This document shows positions 37,701 to 44,914 of a stretch of DNA of 64,000 bases, piece by piece. Each line of letters opens with the position of its first letter. Position 1 is the first letter of the stretch. Both the position numbers and the translations under genes were made by a program. Source of the DNA: Acetobacterium bakii (GTDB taxonomy: Bacteria > Bacillota > Clostridia > Eubacteriales > Eubacteriaceae); NCBI RefSeq assembly GCF_001263355.1, contig NZ_LGYO01000007.1:62001-126000 (forward strand), read 5' to 3'. Below the pieces are notes generated by a model that saw only the letters and a program-made list of their open reading frames with translations, was not told where the DNA came from and did no database searches.

Positions 37701-38312
37701 AGTTGCCCAGGATTCAGCCGTATAGTTTGATTCCGTAACTGCTGCTAATGCCTTTTGATAAGCTTCATATTCCTCATTTATTTCGACCAGTTTAATTTTA
37801 AGGCCTTCCAGACGAAGACTCTCATTTTTAGTACCGGCTGCTTCACCACCACTAAACCAGGCATTAACATCATTTTCATTTCTAAGCCAGCCTCTATCTT
37901 CAACCTGAACATTATATTTTAAACGATATTCTGGTAGATTATTTAAAGTAAGCGTGACACTTTCCATCCTTAAAGCCCTACCCTCGGTTCCGGCCTTTTG
38001 ACCCATTGCAATTGGTTTTAAGTCTCCAAGGTCTTGAACATGGGTAACCGTTGTAATAGTAGCGCCTTTCGGTAAACTACCTGTGAGCTGAACAATGATG
38101 GCTTCCAGACGTTTTGACTGATTAACCGTTCCTGAAAGTTCCCCATTACTTTTCCAATTCATTTCCCAACCAATATCCTGAATATGGGTTTTGTACTGCA
38201 CTCCTGGACTCGTTGCTACCTTAGCCTCTATGCCTGATGCAAAGGCACTGGATGGGCAAATGACCGACATCAACAGCACCGTTGATAATATTGACTTCGT
38301 TATTTTTTTCAA
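34707..38312 (-). CDS. Large secreted protein with three ChW repeats and about fourteen FIVAR-like repeats
   Basis: 1201 residues, TTG start with GGAGGT upstream. Signal peptide about 1-26 (ending SSAFASG). Three ChW repeats lie at about 37-180; the first is canonical (HIQDIGWEMNW). About fourteen degenerate repeats of 58-75 residues (about 185-1090) each have A-Y-x-x-A-L-A-x-V...Y-T-x-x-S-W-x-x-Y-x-K-I...N...A-T-x-x-I-x-x-A-Q-x-x-L. The C-terminal domain (about 1100-1201) ends in a beta-rich stretch shared with the gene at 30696. FIVAR-like bundles typically form rods, so this looks like a long wall-attached stalk; the ligand is unknown. Confidence 0.85.
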   Translation of the reverse strand: MKKITKSILSTVLLMSVICPSSAFASGIEAKVATSPGVQYKTHIQDIGWEMNWKSNGELSGTVNQSKRLEAIIVQLTGSLPKGATITTVTHVQDLGDLKPIAMGQKAGTEGRALRMESVTLTLNNLPEYRLKYNVQVEDRGWLRNENDVNAWFSGGEAAGTKNESLRLEGLKIKLVEINEEYEAYQKALAAVTESNYTAESWATYKKVADANKMTEDNPKADILGATKNILAAQENLVRGRNLTAYKAALAAVNEVDYTPATWAVYEAVLSQNAVDLNNTEDQIVTATKNIVEAQKSLQRKVNLTAYNKTLAAVRNADYSASSWGAYQKLLTTTVVSEDNTQTEVNAATKNIDEAQKRMVRKFDFSAYDALLAAVKEEDYVKSSWTAYQKIVNANKVSEDGNQTDVEEAIKKIETAQKKLVIKADLTYYNAAVDGVNKDDYTTASWSVYQKVVQANVVTQTSKAEVVEAATAKILEAQQSLVGIGIMDNYNKALAYNKILGKPMLRTDYTTASWAAYQQIVDANVVIPADGQPAIDAATEKIEPAQKKLVKAGDLTNYLAVLALVKAGDNTSASWTAYQNIVKANVMTGDKGQTAIDPATEKIRDAQGLLVKKGSLDLADGYRAALLLAKKEDYTPATWAVYQKILDTNAMTTDKSQEQINAAVENIKIAQEKLEKRATAAELADALKVLDIVKEDEKTVASWTIYKKILAANQLTKEKSRDELDKAVNNIKIAQGDLVPKGDTAEYNTVFNLYNGKQNDYKTLAWSTYQIALSANIMTTENKKAEIDMAVARIKQAQVSLLMNPAARMTYYNEVLDNYQGKETKGKQADFTVDSWKTYLGVITKNLKTKDNTQEDVDTATVNIENAQKNLVYSTDITAFKDAIKLYQENIQLSGSIASLATPVTWDEYANWVSHFADFEAVSGEWIPKAITAASDQKSVDDATLVINNAKNKLISSSASLTASFAAYDEAIQLSTGTVETSFTVLSYASYNAERNYAYNQFPVRIKAAKDLVDAATKRIDTMKLALLKRATDTAVFNAEIQRYEALKPKSANYTVASWTLYKNKYIDCYERPTTKLKPENNTQKEYNDATIALQALRETLVPTEDFKTTAEYASRLITKETLEAAGVTKNTNLVERAQALLTPEHGTAFSVEIVTAPPAPANVGVDQTGVVNGDKVTITLRVESTQSSYIITIADIIVTV

Positions 38313-38342
38313 ATTTTTTACCTCCGTTTTCTCGTTATCGTC

Positions 38343-38363
38343 AAGCCCTGATCGTTAGGGCTT
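38343..38363 (-). promoter_or_regulatory. Hairpin in the 5' leader of the 1201-residue protein gene
   Basis: AAGCCCT/AGGGCTT around a 7-nt loop between promoter and ribosome binding site, not followed by a T run. It may stabilise the mRNA 5' end. Confidence 0.4.
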
Positions 38364-38384
38364 AAAATCGCTTGCTGAATCTTT

Positions 38385-38413
38385 ATTTTACACTCTATCA
38401 GCCAATTTTGCAC
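38385..38413 (-). promoter_or_regulatory. Promoter of the 1201-residue ChW/FIVAR gene (shared type)
   Basis: Minus-strand GTGCAA (38408-38413), 17-bp spacer, TAAAAT (38385-38390). TGCAAAA-N11-AGTGTAAAAT is identical in layout to the element at 34480. The remaining 38414-38540 sequence is AT-rich with nothing recognised. Confidence 0.6.
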
Positions 38414-38546
38414 TGAATAAAAAATATTTTTGAATCATTTGTTCATTATTTCGCCCATCCATTTAGCACAACTATAGAACAATCGATCTCTTTACTATGT
38501 TTATCGTCAAAATACTTTGTTTCTTTAGTTGAAAAATTTTACATTT

Positions 38547-38570
38547 CAATTGAAATACCAATTGAAATAC
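38547..38570 (+). repeat. Two tandem 12-bp repeats upstream of the TetR promoter
   Basis: CAATTGAAATAC occurs twice back to back, just upstream of the -35 box; the first copy is part of the palindrome ATTTCAATTGAAAT (38543-38556). It could be an activator site or an AT-rich UP element. Confidence 0.5.
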
Positions 38571-38573
38571 AAC

Positions 38574-38602
38574 TTGACAAGCTAGCGTTCATTAGCTACA
38601 AT
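38574..38602 (+). promoter_or_regulatory. Consensus promoter of the tetR-radical SAM operon
   Basis: Perfect -35 TTGACA (38574-38579), 17-bp spacer, -10 TACAAT (38597-38602). The palindromic operator at 38581-38621 covers the spacer, the -10 box and the start region. Confidence 0.85.
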
Positions 38603-38621
38603 AAAGCTAACGAACGCTAGC
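38581..38621. promoter_or_regulatory. Large palindromic operator, likely TetR autorepression site
   Basis: Two 17-bp arms (38581-38597 and 38605-38621) are inverted copies with one mismatch, separated by 7 bp. Inner half-sites GCTAGCGTTC and GAACGCTAGC are perfect. The site overlaps the spacer and -10 box, so a bound repressor would block RNA polymerase. The adjacent gene encodes a TetR-type protein, which makes autoregulation the simplest reading. Confidence 0.8.
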
Positions 38622-38657
38622 TTGCTGTTTCTTGCAAGCATATTGAAAGGAGATCCC

Positions 38658-39293
38658 ATGACAAAACGCAATACCAAAGAAATAATATTAGAGGAAGCCC
38701 TGAATCTGTTTTCGGTAAAAGGCTATCAGAGTGTGACGGTTAAAGAAATCGCCCATGCGGTGGGGATCAAGGACAGCTCACTCTATAAGCATTTTGCCAG
38801 TAAGCAGGCAATTTATGATACCTTGCTGGAACGGATGAATCAGAAATTTGAAGCGACCATAGCCTATTACCAGTTGCCCCAGGGCGAAATGGAAAGTGTT
38901 GCCCGGCAATATGGGAGCAATGATCTGGTCTGGCTTAAAAAAGCCTGTGAAGCGGTGTTTCTGTTTTTCCTGAAAGATCCTCAGGCATCGAAGTTTCGCC
39001 GGATGTTGACCATTGAGCAGTATCGAAATGATGATGCAGCCAAAACCTTGAGCAGCTGGTTTTTCGCTGATGCCATTCAGTTTCAGACCGATTTGTTTGG
39101 CGAAATGATCAGGCAGGGAACTTTCAGAGAAGGCCCAGCCCAGATCATCGCTTTGCAGTTTTACGGTCCGTTCTATACACTTTTATGTCAATATGACAAT
39201 ATGTCGGAAAAAGAAGCTGAAGCACTGGCCCTTCTAATGGCGCATATCGAACAGTTTGCGTCGATTTATCAAATAAGAAATGAGGAAAGCTGA
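38658..39293 (+). CDS. TetR/AcrR family transcriptional regulator
   Basis: The ATG at 38658 (MTKRNTKEIILEEALNLFS) is preceded by AAAGGAGATCCC; the open frame begins twelve codons earlier without such a site. 211 residues. The helix-turn-helix is at about 10-55 (FSVKGYQSVTVKEIAHAVGIKDSSLYKHFASKQAIYDTLL), a textbook TetR_N domain. The ligand-binding part is divergent and gives no clue to the effector. The stop codon overlaps the next ATG (TGATG), so the radical SAM gene is translationally coupled and shares its control. Confidence 0.92.
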   Translation: MTKRNTKEIILEEALNLFSVKGYQSVTVKEIAHAVGIKDSSLYKHFASKQAIYDTLLERMNQKFEATIAYYQLPQGEMESVARQYGSNDLVWLKKACEAVFLFFLKDPQASKFRRMLTIEQYRNDDAAKTLSSWFFADAIQFQTDLFGEMIRQGTFREGPAQIIALQFYGPFYTLLCQYDNMSEKEAEALALLMAHIEQFASIYQIRNEES

Positions 39294-40366
39294 TGAATTT
39301 AAACAAAATGATGGATCAGGGAATCGCCCAAATCATGACAACTGCCCGACGATTCTATCTAAATAATGCAAAAGGACGGGCTTTTTTAATGGGCATTCTG
39401 CCGGAGATGGTAAAAAGCACCACCAGAAGAAAGCTACAGGAAAAAGAAGGCCTGCACGTGCCGCCATTTCTGATTGCCAGTATCACCTCCCAATGTAATC
39501 TGCATTGTGCCGGATGTTATGCCCGGGCTGGCGGAGGCTGCGGCACAACCATCAGCAAAGCGAATATGGAGGCCGATCAATGGGGAAATATTTTTGACCA
39601 GGCGTCAAGACTTGGTGTCGCATTTATTCTGCTGGCCGGAGGCGAGCCCTTTTTACGCCGGGATATTCTGGAGCTGGCCGGGGAGTACCCAAATGTGATC
39701 TTTCCGATTTTTACCAATGGGACGATGCTGGATGAGGAGACCATTGAGTTGCTTAACACCCATCGCAACCTGATCCCAATTCTCAGTATTGAAGGCAATG
39801 CCAGAGAAACCGATGCCCGCCGAGGGACGGGTACCCATGAGCAGATTGAAGCGGTTATGGCAGCCTTAAAAAAGCGAAAAATTCTGTTCGGGACATCCAT
39901 TACGGTCACAAAAGAAAACATGGCCCTGGTTACGGAAAATGAATTTCTCAGCGCTCTGGAGGATAAAGGTTGTGGCGTGACCCTGTATGTGGAATATGTA
40001 CCCGCAGAAGCAGGAACCGACTATCTTGTCCTGGAACAAGCTGAAATAAAACAACTTCAGGCGATTTGTCTTAAGCTGCGAAAATCCTTCCGTCGAATGG
40101 TGATCCTGTCCTTCCCCGGCGACGAGGAGGAAATGGGTGGTTGTCTGGCTTCCGGGCGGGGATTTTTTCATATCAATCCCTATGGCGATGCCGAGCCTTG
40201 CCCCTTTTCACCCCATGCCAAACAGAACCTGACCAGTGATTCGATGGAAGCCATTCTCCGATCCCAGTATTTTGCTGATCTCCGGGAGATTGCCGTAAGG
40301 GCCGGAAACCATGGCGGATGCACCTTGTTTGAGGTGAGCGATCAGGTGGAAAGCTTGTTCGCTTAA
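39293..40366 (+). CDS. Radical SAM protein with SPASM-like C-terminal cysteines
   Basis: 357 residues; the start overlaps the TetR stop by one base. The radical SAM cluster motif is SQCNLHCAGCYA (C-x3-C-x2-C, about residues 66-73). Also seen are LLAGGEPFLRRDIL (SAM-binding GGE) and FTNGTMLDEETIELL. The C-terminal part has further cysteines in EMGGCLASG, AEPCPFSP and HGGCTLFE, suggesting an auxiliary iron-sulfur cluster as in SPASM-type enzymes that modify peptides or process cofactors. No precursor peptide is recognisable next to it. The reaction is unknown. Confidence 0.88.
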   Translation: MNLNKMMDQGIAQIMTTARRFYLNNAKGRAFLMGILPEMVKSTTRRKLQEKEGLHVPPFLIASITSQCNLHCAGCYARAGGGCGTTISKANMEADQWGNIFDQASRLGVAFILLAGGEPFLRRDILELAGEYPNVIFPIFTNGTMLDEETIELLNTHRNLIPILSIEGNARETDARRGTGTHEQIEAVMAALKKRKILFGTSITVTKENMALVTENEFLSALEDKGCGVTLYVEYVPAEAGTDYLVLEQAEIKQLQAICLKLRKSFRRMVILSFPGDEEEMGGCLASGRGFFHINPYGDAEPCPFSPHAKQNLTSDSMEAILRSQYFADLREIAVRAGNHGGCTLFEVSDQVESLFA

Positions 40367-40400
40367 GCGATGGTTTAAAAACGCAACAGTTGTTAAATTA

Positions 40401-40459
40401 AAACAGCCCTAACTGTTTACTATATCAAAGCAATCAGTTAGGGCTGTTTTGTGTTTTTT
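40401..40459 (+). terminator. Terminator of the tetR-radical SAM operon
   Basis: A 15-bp stem AAACAGCCCTAACTG/CAGTTAGGGCTGTTT with a 19-nt loop, then TGTGTTTTTT. Confidence 0.85.
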
Positions 40460-40558
40460 GGGATCATGGGAACGTTTGTGTAGTATACGATGTGTAGCTT
40501 TTCCAATAATGCCTTTTGTAGTAAGCCAGTTGGGACGTCTTTTCCATGATTAAATGCG
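40459..40558 (-). repeat. 3' flank of the RAYT gene with REP-like motifs
   Basis: Contains CATGGGAACGTTT (about 40466-40478) and TTGGGACGTCTTTTCCATGA (about 40528-40547). Both resemble the GGGGACGTTTC motifs found 5' of the RAYT gene, in line with terminal sequences of a REP-associated element. Confidence 0.5.
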
Positions 40559-41323
40559 TCAGTAATCGTATTCTTTTATCGCTTTTTCGATAATGCGTTT
40601 CCCGATTCCTAATACCCTACTCAATTGTCGAATGCTCCCCCCGGTTGCCTGATGTATTGACTGGATACATTCGTTTCTTTCTGCCTTGGTTAAGTCCATT
40701 ATTCCGGCATATCGCTGATTCTCTTTAATTAAAGCCTTGATATCGTCATCACTACATTTTACAAAAGTACTTACCTCAAGACAATGATCCTGATTATCTT
40801 CACATGAGAACTTTTCAAAATCGGAAAGCTGATTAAAATAACTTTGCATTAACTCAGCATCAATAGGAGTGATAATCCCATGATAGGCATCAAGATAGTT
40901 TCGATAACTACTCCATCTATACTCAGCCTGTGATGCTGCCATATGTGCCTTTAAGGGATTATTATGAATATAACGGCTAACGGTCAATAAATAGCGATCA
41001 TCTTCCACTGGTTCACTATGATAACGGTTTTGAAATAAATGACCCTCTCTTCCATATTTTTGGTTGTGATATCGGACATAGCCAACCGTTATTCGTTTCA
41101 TGCTGACTCCAATCTCTTCGCCTTCTTTCAGGAGCAAGTGGACATGATTATCCATCAAACAAAACGCATACAGTTTAAATTCTCCTGTTTCTTTAGCGCG
41201 TTTTAGTTTTTCCATAAAGAACATTTTGTCCTCGTCGTCCATAAATATGTTTCGGCTGTCGATCCCTTTCAACATCACATGATATATCCCCGTGGTACTT
41301 TTTATTCTTGCCTGCCTCGCCAT
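40559..41323 (-). CDS. REP-associated tyrosine transposase (RAYT, Y1/IS200-like)
   Basis: 254 residues with a strong ATGGAGG ribosome site. The N-terminal Y1 domain (about 1-150) has GIYHVMLKGIDSRNIF, the HUH metal motif YAFCLMDNHVHLLLKEG (H-x-H) and the catalytic tyrosine region TVGYVRYHNQKYGREGHLFQNRYHSEPVEDD, followed by YIHNNPLKAHM. A C-terminal extension (about 160-254) resembles a DnaA-like helix-turn-helix (GGSIRQLSRVLGIGKRII). RAYTs cut and join single-stranded REP sequences and are usually domesticated. A truncated copy precedes it. Confidence 0.92.
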   Translation of the reverse strand: MARQARIKSTTGIYHVMLKGIDSRNIFMDDEDKMFFMEKLKRAKETGEFKLYAFCLMDNHVHLLLKEGEEIGVSMKRITVGYVRYHNQKYGREGHLFQNRYHSEPVEDDRYLLTVSRYIHNNPLKAHMAASQAEYRWSSYRNYLDAYHGIITPIDAELMQSYFNQLSDFEKFSCEDNQDHCLEVSTFVKCSDDDIKALIKENQRYAGIMDLTKAERNECIQSIHQATGGSIRQLSRVLGIGKRIIEKAIKEYDY

Positions 41324-41344
41324 TTTACACCTCCATTTCTTTTC

Positions 41345-41373
41345 ATTATATCATCTTTCAAATAAGGTGACAA
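41345..41373 (-). promoter_or_regulatory. RAYT promoter
   Basis: TTGTCA (41368-41373), 17-bp spacer, TATAAT (41345-41350) on the minus strand. The same promoter occurs in the truncated copy (41528-41556). Confidence 0.7.
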
Positions 41374-41396
41374 GTGAAACGTCCCCCATGTCTCAC
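41374..41396 (-). repeat. REP-like motif at the RAYT upstream end
   Basis: On the minus strand: GTGAGACATGGGGGACGTTTC. This lies between the intact RAYT promoter and the truncated copy, and provides the TGA that ends the truncated frame. Confidence 0.65.
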
Positions 41397-41506
41397 ATAA
41401 AGAACATTTTGTCCTCGTCATCCATAAATATGTTTCGACTGTCGATCCCTTTCAGCATCACATGATATATTCCCGTGGTACTTTTTATTCTTGCCTGCCT
41501 CGCCAT
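41393..41506 (-). pseudogene. Truncated RAYT copy (first 37 codons)
   Basis: The ATG at 41506 begins the same MARQARIKSTTGIYH sequence as the intact gene and follows it for 37 codons. The frame then meets TGA inside the REP-like motif at 41393. It keeps its own promoter and ribosome binding site. Either a second element inserted at this point or a tandem duplication was truncated. Confidence 0.85.
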
Positions 41507-41527
41507 TTTACACCTCCATTTCTTTTC

Positions 41528-41556
41528 ATTATATCATCTTTTAGATAGTGTGACAA
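41528..41556 (-). promoter_or_regulatory. Promoter of the truncated RAYT copy
   Basis: TTGTCA (41551-41556), 17-bp spacer, TATAAT (41528-41533) on the minus strand; intact, so it may still fire toward the full-length gene. Confidence 0.6.
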
Positions 41557-41557
41557 T

Positions 41558-41594
41558 TGAAACGTCCCCATGTCTCAAACGTCCCCACGTCTCA
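41558..41594 (-). repeat. Two tandem REP-like motifs
   Basis: Minus strand reads TGAGACGTGGGGACGTT directly followed by TGAGACATGGGGACGTTTCA. This is the outer end of the RAYT locus. Confidence 0.65.
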
Positions 41595-41601
41595 ATAAAA
41601 A

Positions 41602-41631
41602 AGCCACACAAGGATTGCTCCCAGTGTGGCT
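41602..41631 (-). terminator. Terminator of the S-layer-like gene
   Basis: AGCCACAC/GTGTGGCT with a 14-nt loop, followed on the minus strand by TTTTTTATT. Confidence 0.8.
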
Positions 41632-41702
41632 CTTCCGGTTTCCTTCTAGTTTTACCTATTCAGGTGAATTAGAAAGGAATCACTTATTTCTTTTGTTCAG
41701 TA

Positions 41703-44700
41703 TTAAACAACTAATACTTGAATTTCTGCGACTGTTAAATAAGAACCTTTAACTTCTGCCGCTGCTACTACTGCTGCGTTCGTAGCAACAAGATTAGTAG
41801 CGGTTACGCCTGTAATCTCTGCAGTTGTATAATCTGCAACTACTGCAGTTCCGTTATTAATAGCTTCAATCGCTGTATCAACACGTGTTGGTACAGTTTT
41901 CATTCCATCGATTGCTCCAGTTTTAGCAGTATTTACAGCTGCTATAGTTGTTGCTGCATCAATGTTTGTATCACCAATAGTTTTAATACCGGTTAAGCCT
42001 GTCCAGTTTTCTGCTGAGTACTCAGCTTGAGTATAAGTTGCTAATTCAGCTGTAAGTTCATCTTTAGCTGCTTTTTTAGCTGCTGCTAAATCAGCAAATG
42101 TCGTTACATCAACTTCAAATTGAAAGTCAACTGTTACAGTTTTACCATTGACTACAATTTCATCAACATAAACTGTGGCAGTACCATCAGCTTTAACTAC
42201 GGTTATGGCATTTGCATTAGTTAATTCAAATATCGAATCAGTACCGTTTCCAATTACAGTGGTATTTGCAGATACTACTGAGAATGTATCACCTGCTGTA
42301 ACATTTACAGCTTCGCCATCTTGAGTAACTTCAATCGCATTCTGCATTGCTGCAAATAAGGTGGTATAACCATCAATGGTTAATTCATCATCTATTTGAT
42401 TGATTTCATAAGCTGCTTCAGTGTCAACAACCTGGAATGTTGTATTAACTACTTCTAATGTACCAACTTTTGCTGTTAATGTGTATGTACCCGTTTCAGT
42501 TACAACTAATTCAGTAGCTGCTTGTGTATTCTGGATACCTAAATTAACAGCAGCACCAGTTGCAGTTTCATCATTAGCACCGTCTTGGTCTTCGATTGCC
42601 CATGTAGCTGCTACGGCAGGACCTGTTTTAACGCCATTTGCATCTACTGGGAATACATTTAGTGAAGTGTTGTTAATGATCGTATCATCTTCAGCATTTA
42701 CAAACAAGTCAATATTATCCAAACCTTCAAGTTTGTAGTTTTCAACGTCGCCAGATTCTACAATAGAAACTACAAGTGATTTAACAATAGTTCCATCTTC
42801 GCTTTCAACCTTTATGGTTGTTGTTCCGGTTTCGCCATCAACTGCTGTTAATTCTAATGCTAGAACACCAGCGGTAGTATCTTCGTCACCTGTTACATTA
42901 GATTCAACAGAATCGCCTGTTACGGTAACTGTTAATGTTTCTTCAGTTGCAGGGTCAATTGCTTCTTCATATTGATCAAGTAATTGAACATTCACGTCAG
43001 CTGAAACATCTACTGCTGGATTAATATTAAGAGCAGTAATTGCTGCATCATCTTGAGTTGGATCCTGGAATTCAAATCCGTCAAATTCAGGTGCTGCAAC
43101 TACTTCGATGGTTACAACTTGTGTGATATCACCATTTTCTACTTTGATATCTGCAGTACCCACTTTACGTGGTGTTAACTTGCCTGTTGTTACATCAACA
43201 ATGAGTAATTCAGGATCAAGTGATTCATATGTTATTTCGTTTAAATTTGCAACTTGTGCGCCATACTGATCTAAGAATAAGGCATCAAGCATTAAACCGT
43301 TTTGGCCTATTGCAATATCAGTATCTGCTTCAAAATCGTCAGCATTCCAAGCATCTAAATCTCCAACTGCTGCAGCTGTAACTGTGTATGCTGAAAATTC
43401 AGTTGCTTCTCCACTATTTGCAGTAATTTTAATTCTGTCGCTTTTAATGTCGCCAGCGACGATTTCAACAAATACTGAATGTCCGTTGGCAAGAGCGCCA
43501 ATAGGGATTACACCAGCAGCATTAACGATATTATTAGTACTTTGTTGGAATACAACTGCTGTTGTATCTGTTACGTCAATACCTGTATCAGTTAATACTG
43601 TGTATTCAAGTTCATAAGCTTCAGCAGGGTTAATTGTTGCGCTTGAAGCTTTTATAACTGCAACTTCACCAACTACATAATCAAAGCTTCCTGTTGCTTT
43701 ATTGGTAAGGAATGCGATTGACATATTATAAGTAGTTTCATCAACAAATGCATTGTAGAATGTTACTGCTGCAGATAAACCATCTTTAGCTAATTCTACC
43801 GATTTGATGTATTGTTTGTTACCATCTTCATTTGTAACAGTAATTGCGGATTTGTCTAAACCAACAACCTGATTGCTAAATTGTACGGTAGCAGTTGTAG
43901 GGTTAATAGCAGTTACTGCTGTTACGTTTGTTACTTTTACTAACTGAGCTTGAGCGTCAGTAATAGCTTTTGTTGCTGCGTCAACTTCTGCTTGCGTATC
44001 TGCTGCAGTTACAACATTATCATTGACAGCTTTTTCAAGAGCTGCATATGAAGCTGCTGTATAATCTGCTGCAACAACTTCTTCTGCTGCGCCTAAAGCT
44101 ACATTGTAAGCAGTTAAATCAGTTGTTTTTACAATCTTAATGCTGATTGCTTCAATACGTTTGAATTCTCCTTGTGTTCCACATCTTGCTCCATCGGATA
44201 CCCAAGCGGAATTACCGTAATCTTGAATATGTCCCATGTAAGACACTGAGTAACCTGGTAATGCATTACCATCAGCATCTACAAGTTTGATATAGATTGC
44301 TTCAATTTGTCTGCTTAATCCAACTGTTCCTGCAAAGTTAGGACCAGTAATCCAAGCTGAATCGCCTTGATCTTGAATATGCACTTTATATTGAATGGTT
44401 GCGCCTGCAGGAACATTTCCTGTCAGTTCGATGTTTAAACCTTCAATACGTTTGCTTTCGCCGGTTGTACCAAATTGATCAGCACCGGTTACCCAAGTAC
44501 CTACTGGTTGAGGCATATTGCCGTAATCTTGAATGTGGCCCTTGTATTGAACCCCGATGTCAGTCGTTGCCGCTTGTGCGAACAATCCGGTGAATGAATC
44601 CCATGCTGATGTTTTGGTTTCGTCAGTTGCTGCAAGAGCACTTGATGTAAAAACCATCGAAAGCATCATCATGATTGCTAATAATTTTACTGTAATTTTT

Positions 44701-44705
44701 TTCAC
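41703..44705 (-). CDS. S-layer-like secreted protein with three variant ChW repeats and Ig-like domains
   Basis: 1000 residues, GTG start with GAGGAG upstream. Signal peptide about 1-25 (ending SSALAA). Three ChW-type repeats (about 52-195) where the usual I-G-W is replaced by Y-G-N or Q-G-D (HIQDYGN..W). One FIVAR-like repeat (about 197-258) follows, then several Ig-like/Big_2-like beta domains (about 260-880; ITVTNEDG, RKVGTADIKVENGDITQVVTIEV). It is acidic, Thr/Val/Ala-rich and almost free of Cys. T-ending codons dominate by eye, as in very highly expressed genes. Together these suggest a major surface or S-layer protein. No SLH domain was seen; anchoring would be through ChW repeats. Confidence 0.8.
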   Translation of the reverse strand: MKKITVKLLAIMMMLSMVFTSSALAATDETKTSAWDSFTGLFAQAATTDIGVQYKGHIQDYGNMPQPVGTWVTGADQFGTTGESKRIEGLNIELTGNVPAGATIQYKVHIQDQGDSAWITGPNFAGTVGLSRQIEAIYIKLVDADGNALPGYSVSYMGHIQDYGNSAWVSDGARCGTQGEFKRIEAISIKIVKTTDLTAYNVALGAAEEVVAADYTAASYAALEKAVNDNVVTAADTQAEVDAATKAITDAQAQLVKVTNVTAVTAINPTTATVQFSNQVVGLDKSAITVTNEDGNKQYIKSVELAKDGLSAAVTFYNAFVDETTYNMSIAFLTNKATGSFDYVVGEVAVIKASSATINPAEAYELEYTVLTDTGIDVTDTTAVVFQQSTNNIVNAAGVIPIGALANGHSVFVEIVAGDIKSDRIKITANSGEATEFSAYTVTAAAVGDLDAWNADDFEADTDIAIGQNGLMLDALFLDQYGAQVANLNEITYESLDPELLIVDVTTGKLTPRKVGTADIKVENGDITQVVTIEVVAAPEFDGFEFQDPTQDDAAITALNINPAVDVSADVNVQLLDQYEEAIDPATEETLTVTVTGDSVESNVTGDEDTTAGVLALELTAVDGETGTTTIKVESEDGTIVKSLVVSIVESGDVENYKLEGLDNIDLFVNAEDDTIINNTSLNVFPVDANGVKTGPAVAATWAIEDQDGANDETATGAAVNLGIQNTQAATELVVTETGTYTLTAKVGTLEVVNTTFQVVDTEAAYEINQIDDELTIDGYTTLFAAMQNAIEVTQDGEAVNVTAGDTFSVVSANTTVIGNGTDSIFELTNANAITVVKADGTATVYVDEIVVNGKTVTVDFQFEVDVTTFADLAAAKKAAKDELTAELATYTQAEYSAENWTGLTGIKTIGDTNIDAATTIAAVNTAKTGAIDGMKTVPTRVDTAIEAINNGTAVVADYTTAEITGVTATNLVATNAAVVAAAEVKGSYLTVAEIQVLVV

Positions 44706-44880
44706 GTGAATTTTCTCCTCTTTGTTTTTTTTGATTTGATGTTCAAATTCCAGAAAAAAGCACTTTGCTCATTTCTAGCCGTTTCTTTTCCCTATTTTAA
44801 CATTCCCCTCCTTCACTATGCTCAATTCCTCAATGATCCACCCTCCTTATACACAAGTTACCGCTTTTAAGGAGTTACCT
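44706..44880 (-). promoter_or_regulatory. Long leader of the S-layer-like gene with extra ribosome sites
   Basis: About 200 nt separate the promoter from the GTG start. The leader contains AAGGAGGGTGG (about 44838-44848) and AAGGAGGGGA (about 44805-44814), then an A-rich and a T-rich segment. It can be aligned with the leader at 32481-32640. A 19-codon frame (44775-44834) follows the first site but would need an ATT start. Confidence 0.55.
44775..44834 (-). CDS. Candidate 19-residue leader frame (ATT start)
   Basis: An open frame of 19 codons and TAG begins 7 nt after GGAGG but at ATT, a very rare start codon. The middle reads V-K-E-G-N-V-K-I, matching T-K-E-G-V-A-I of the leader frame at 32545. 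The stop lies 69 nt before the main start, against 64 nt there. Weak evidence on its own. Confidence 0.25.
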   Translation of the reverse strand: MEELSIVKEGNVKIGKRNG

Positions 44881-44914
44881 ACCTATTACTGGTATTAAAA
44901 ATTTATTCTACCTA

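Larger units (their letters stand above)
41213..41577 (-). repeat. Tandem duplication of the RAYT 5' end and promoter (183-bp offset)
   Basis: 41213-41395 and 41396-41577 are near-identical copies. Each contains the first 37 codons of the transposase, the ribosome site, the promoter and a REP-like end. Differences are single-base changes and small indels. Confidence 0.85.

Noticed and set aside
38343-38363. Terminator or attenuator in the leader of the 1201-residue protein gene
   Set aside because: The stem is only 7 bp and is not followed by a T run on the minus strand.
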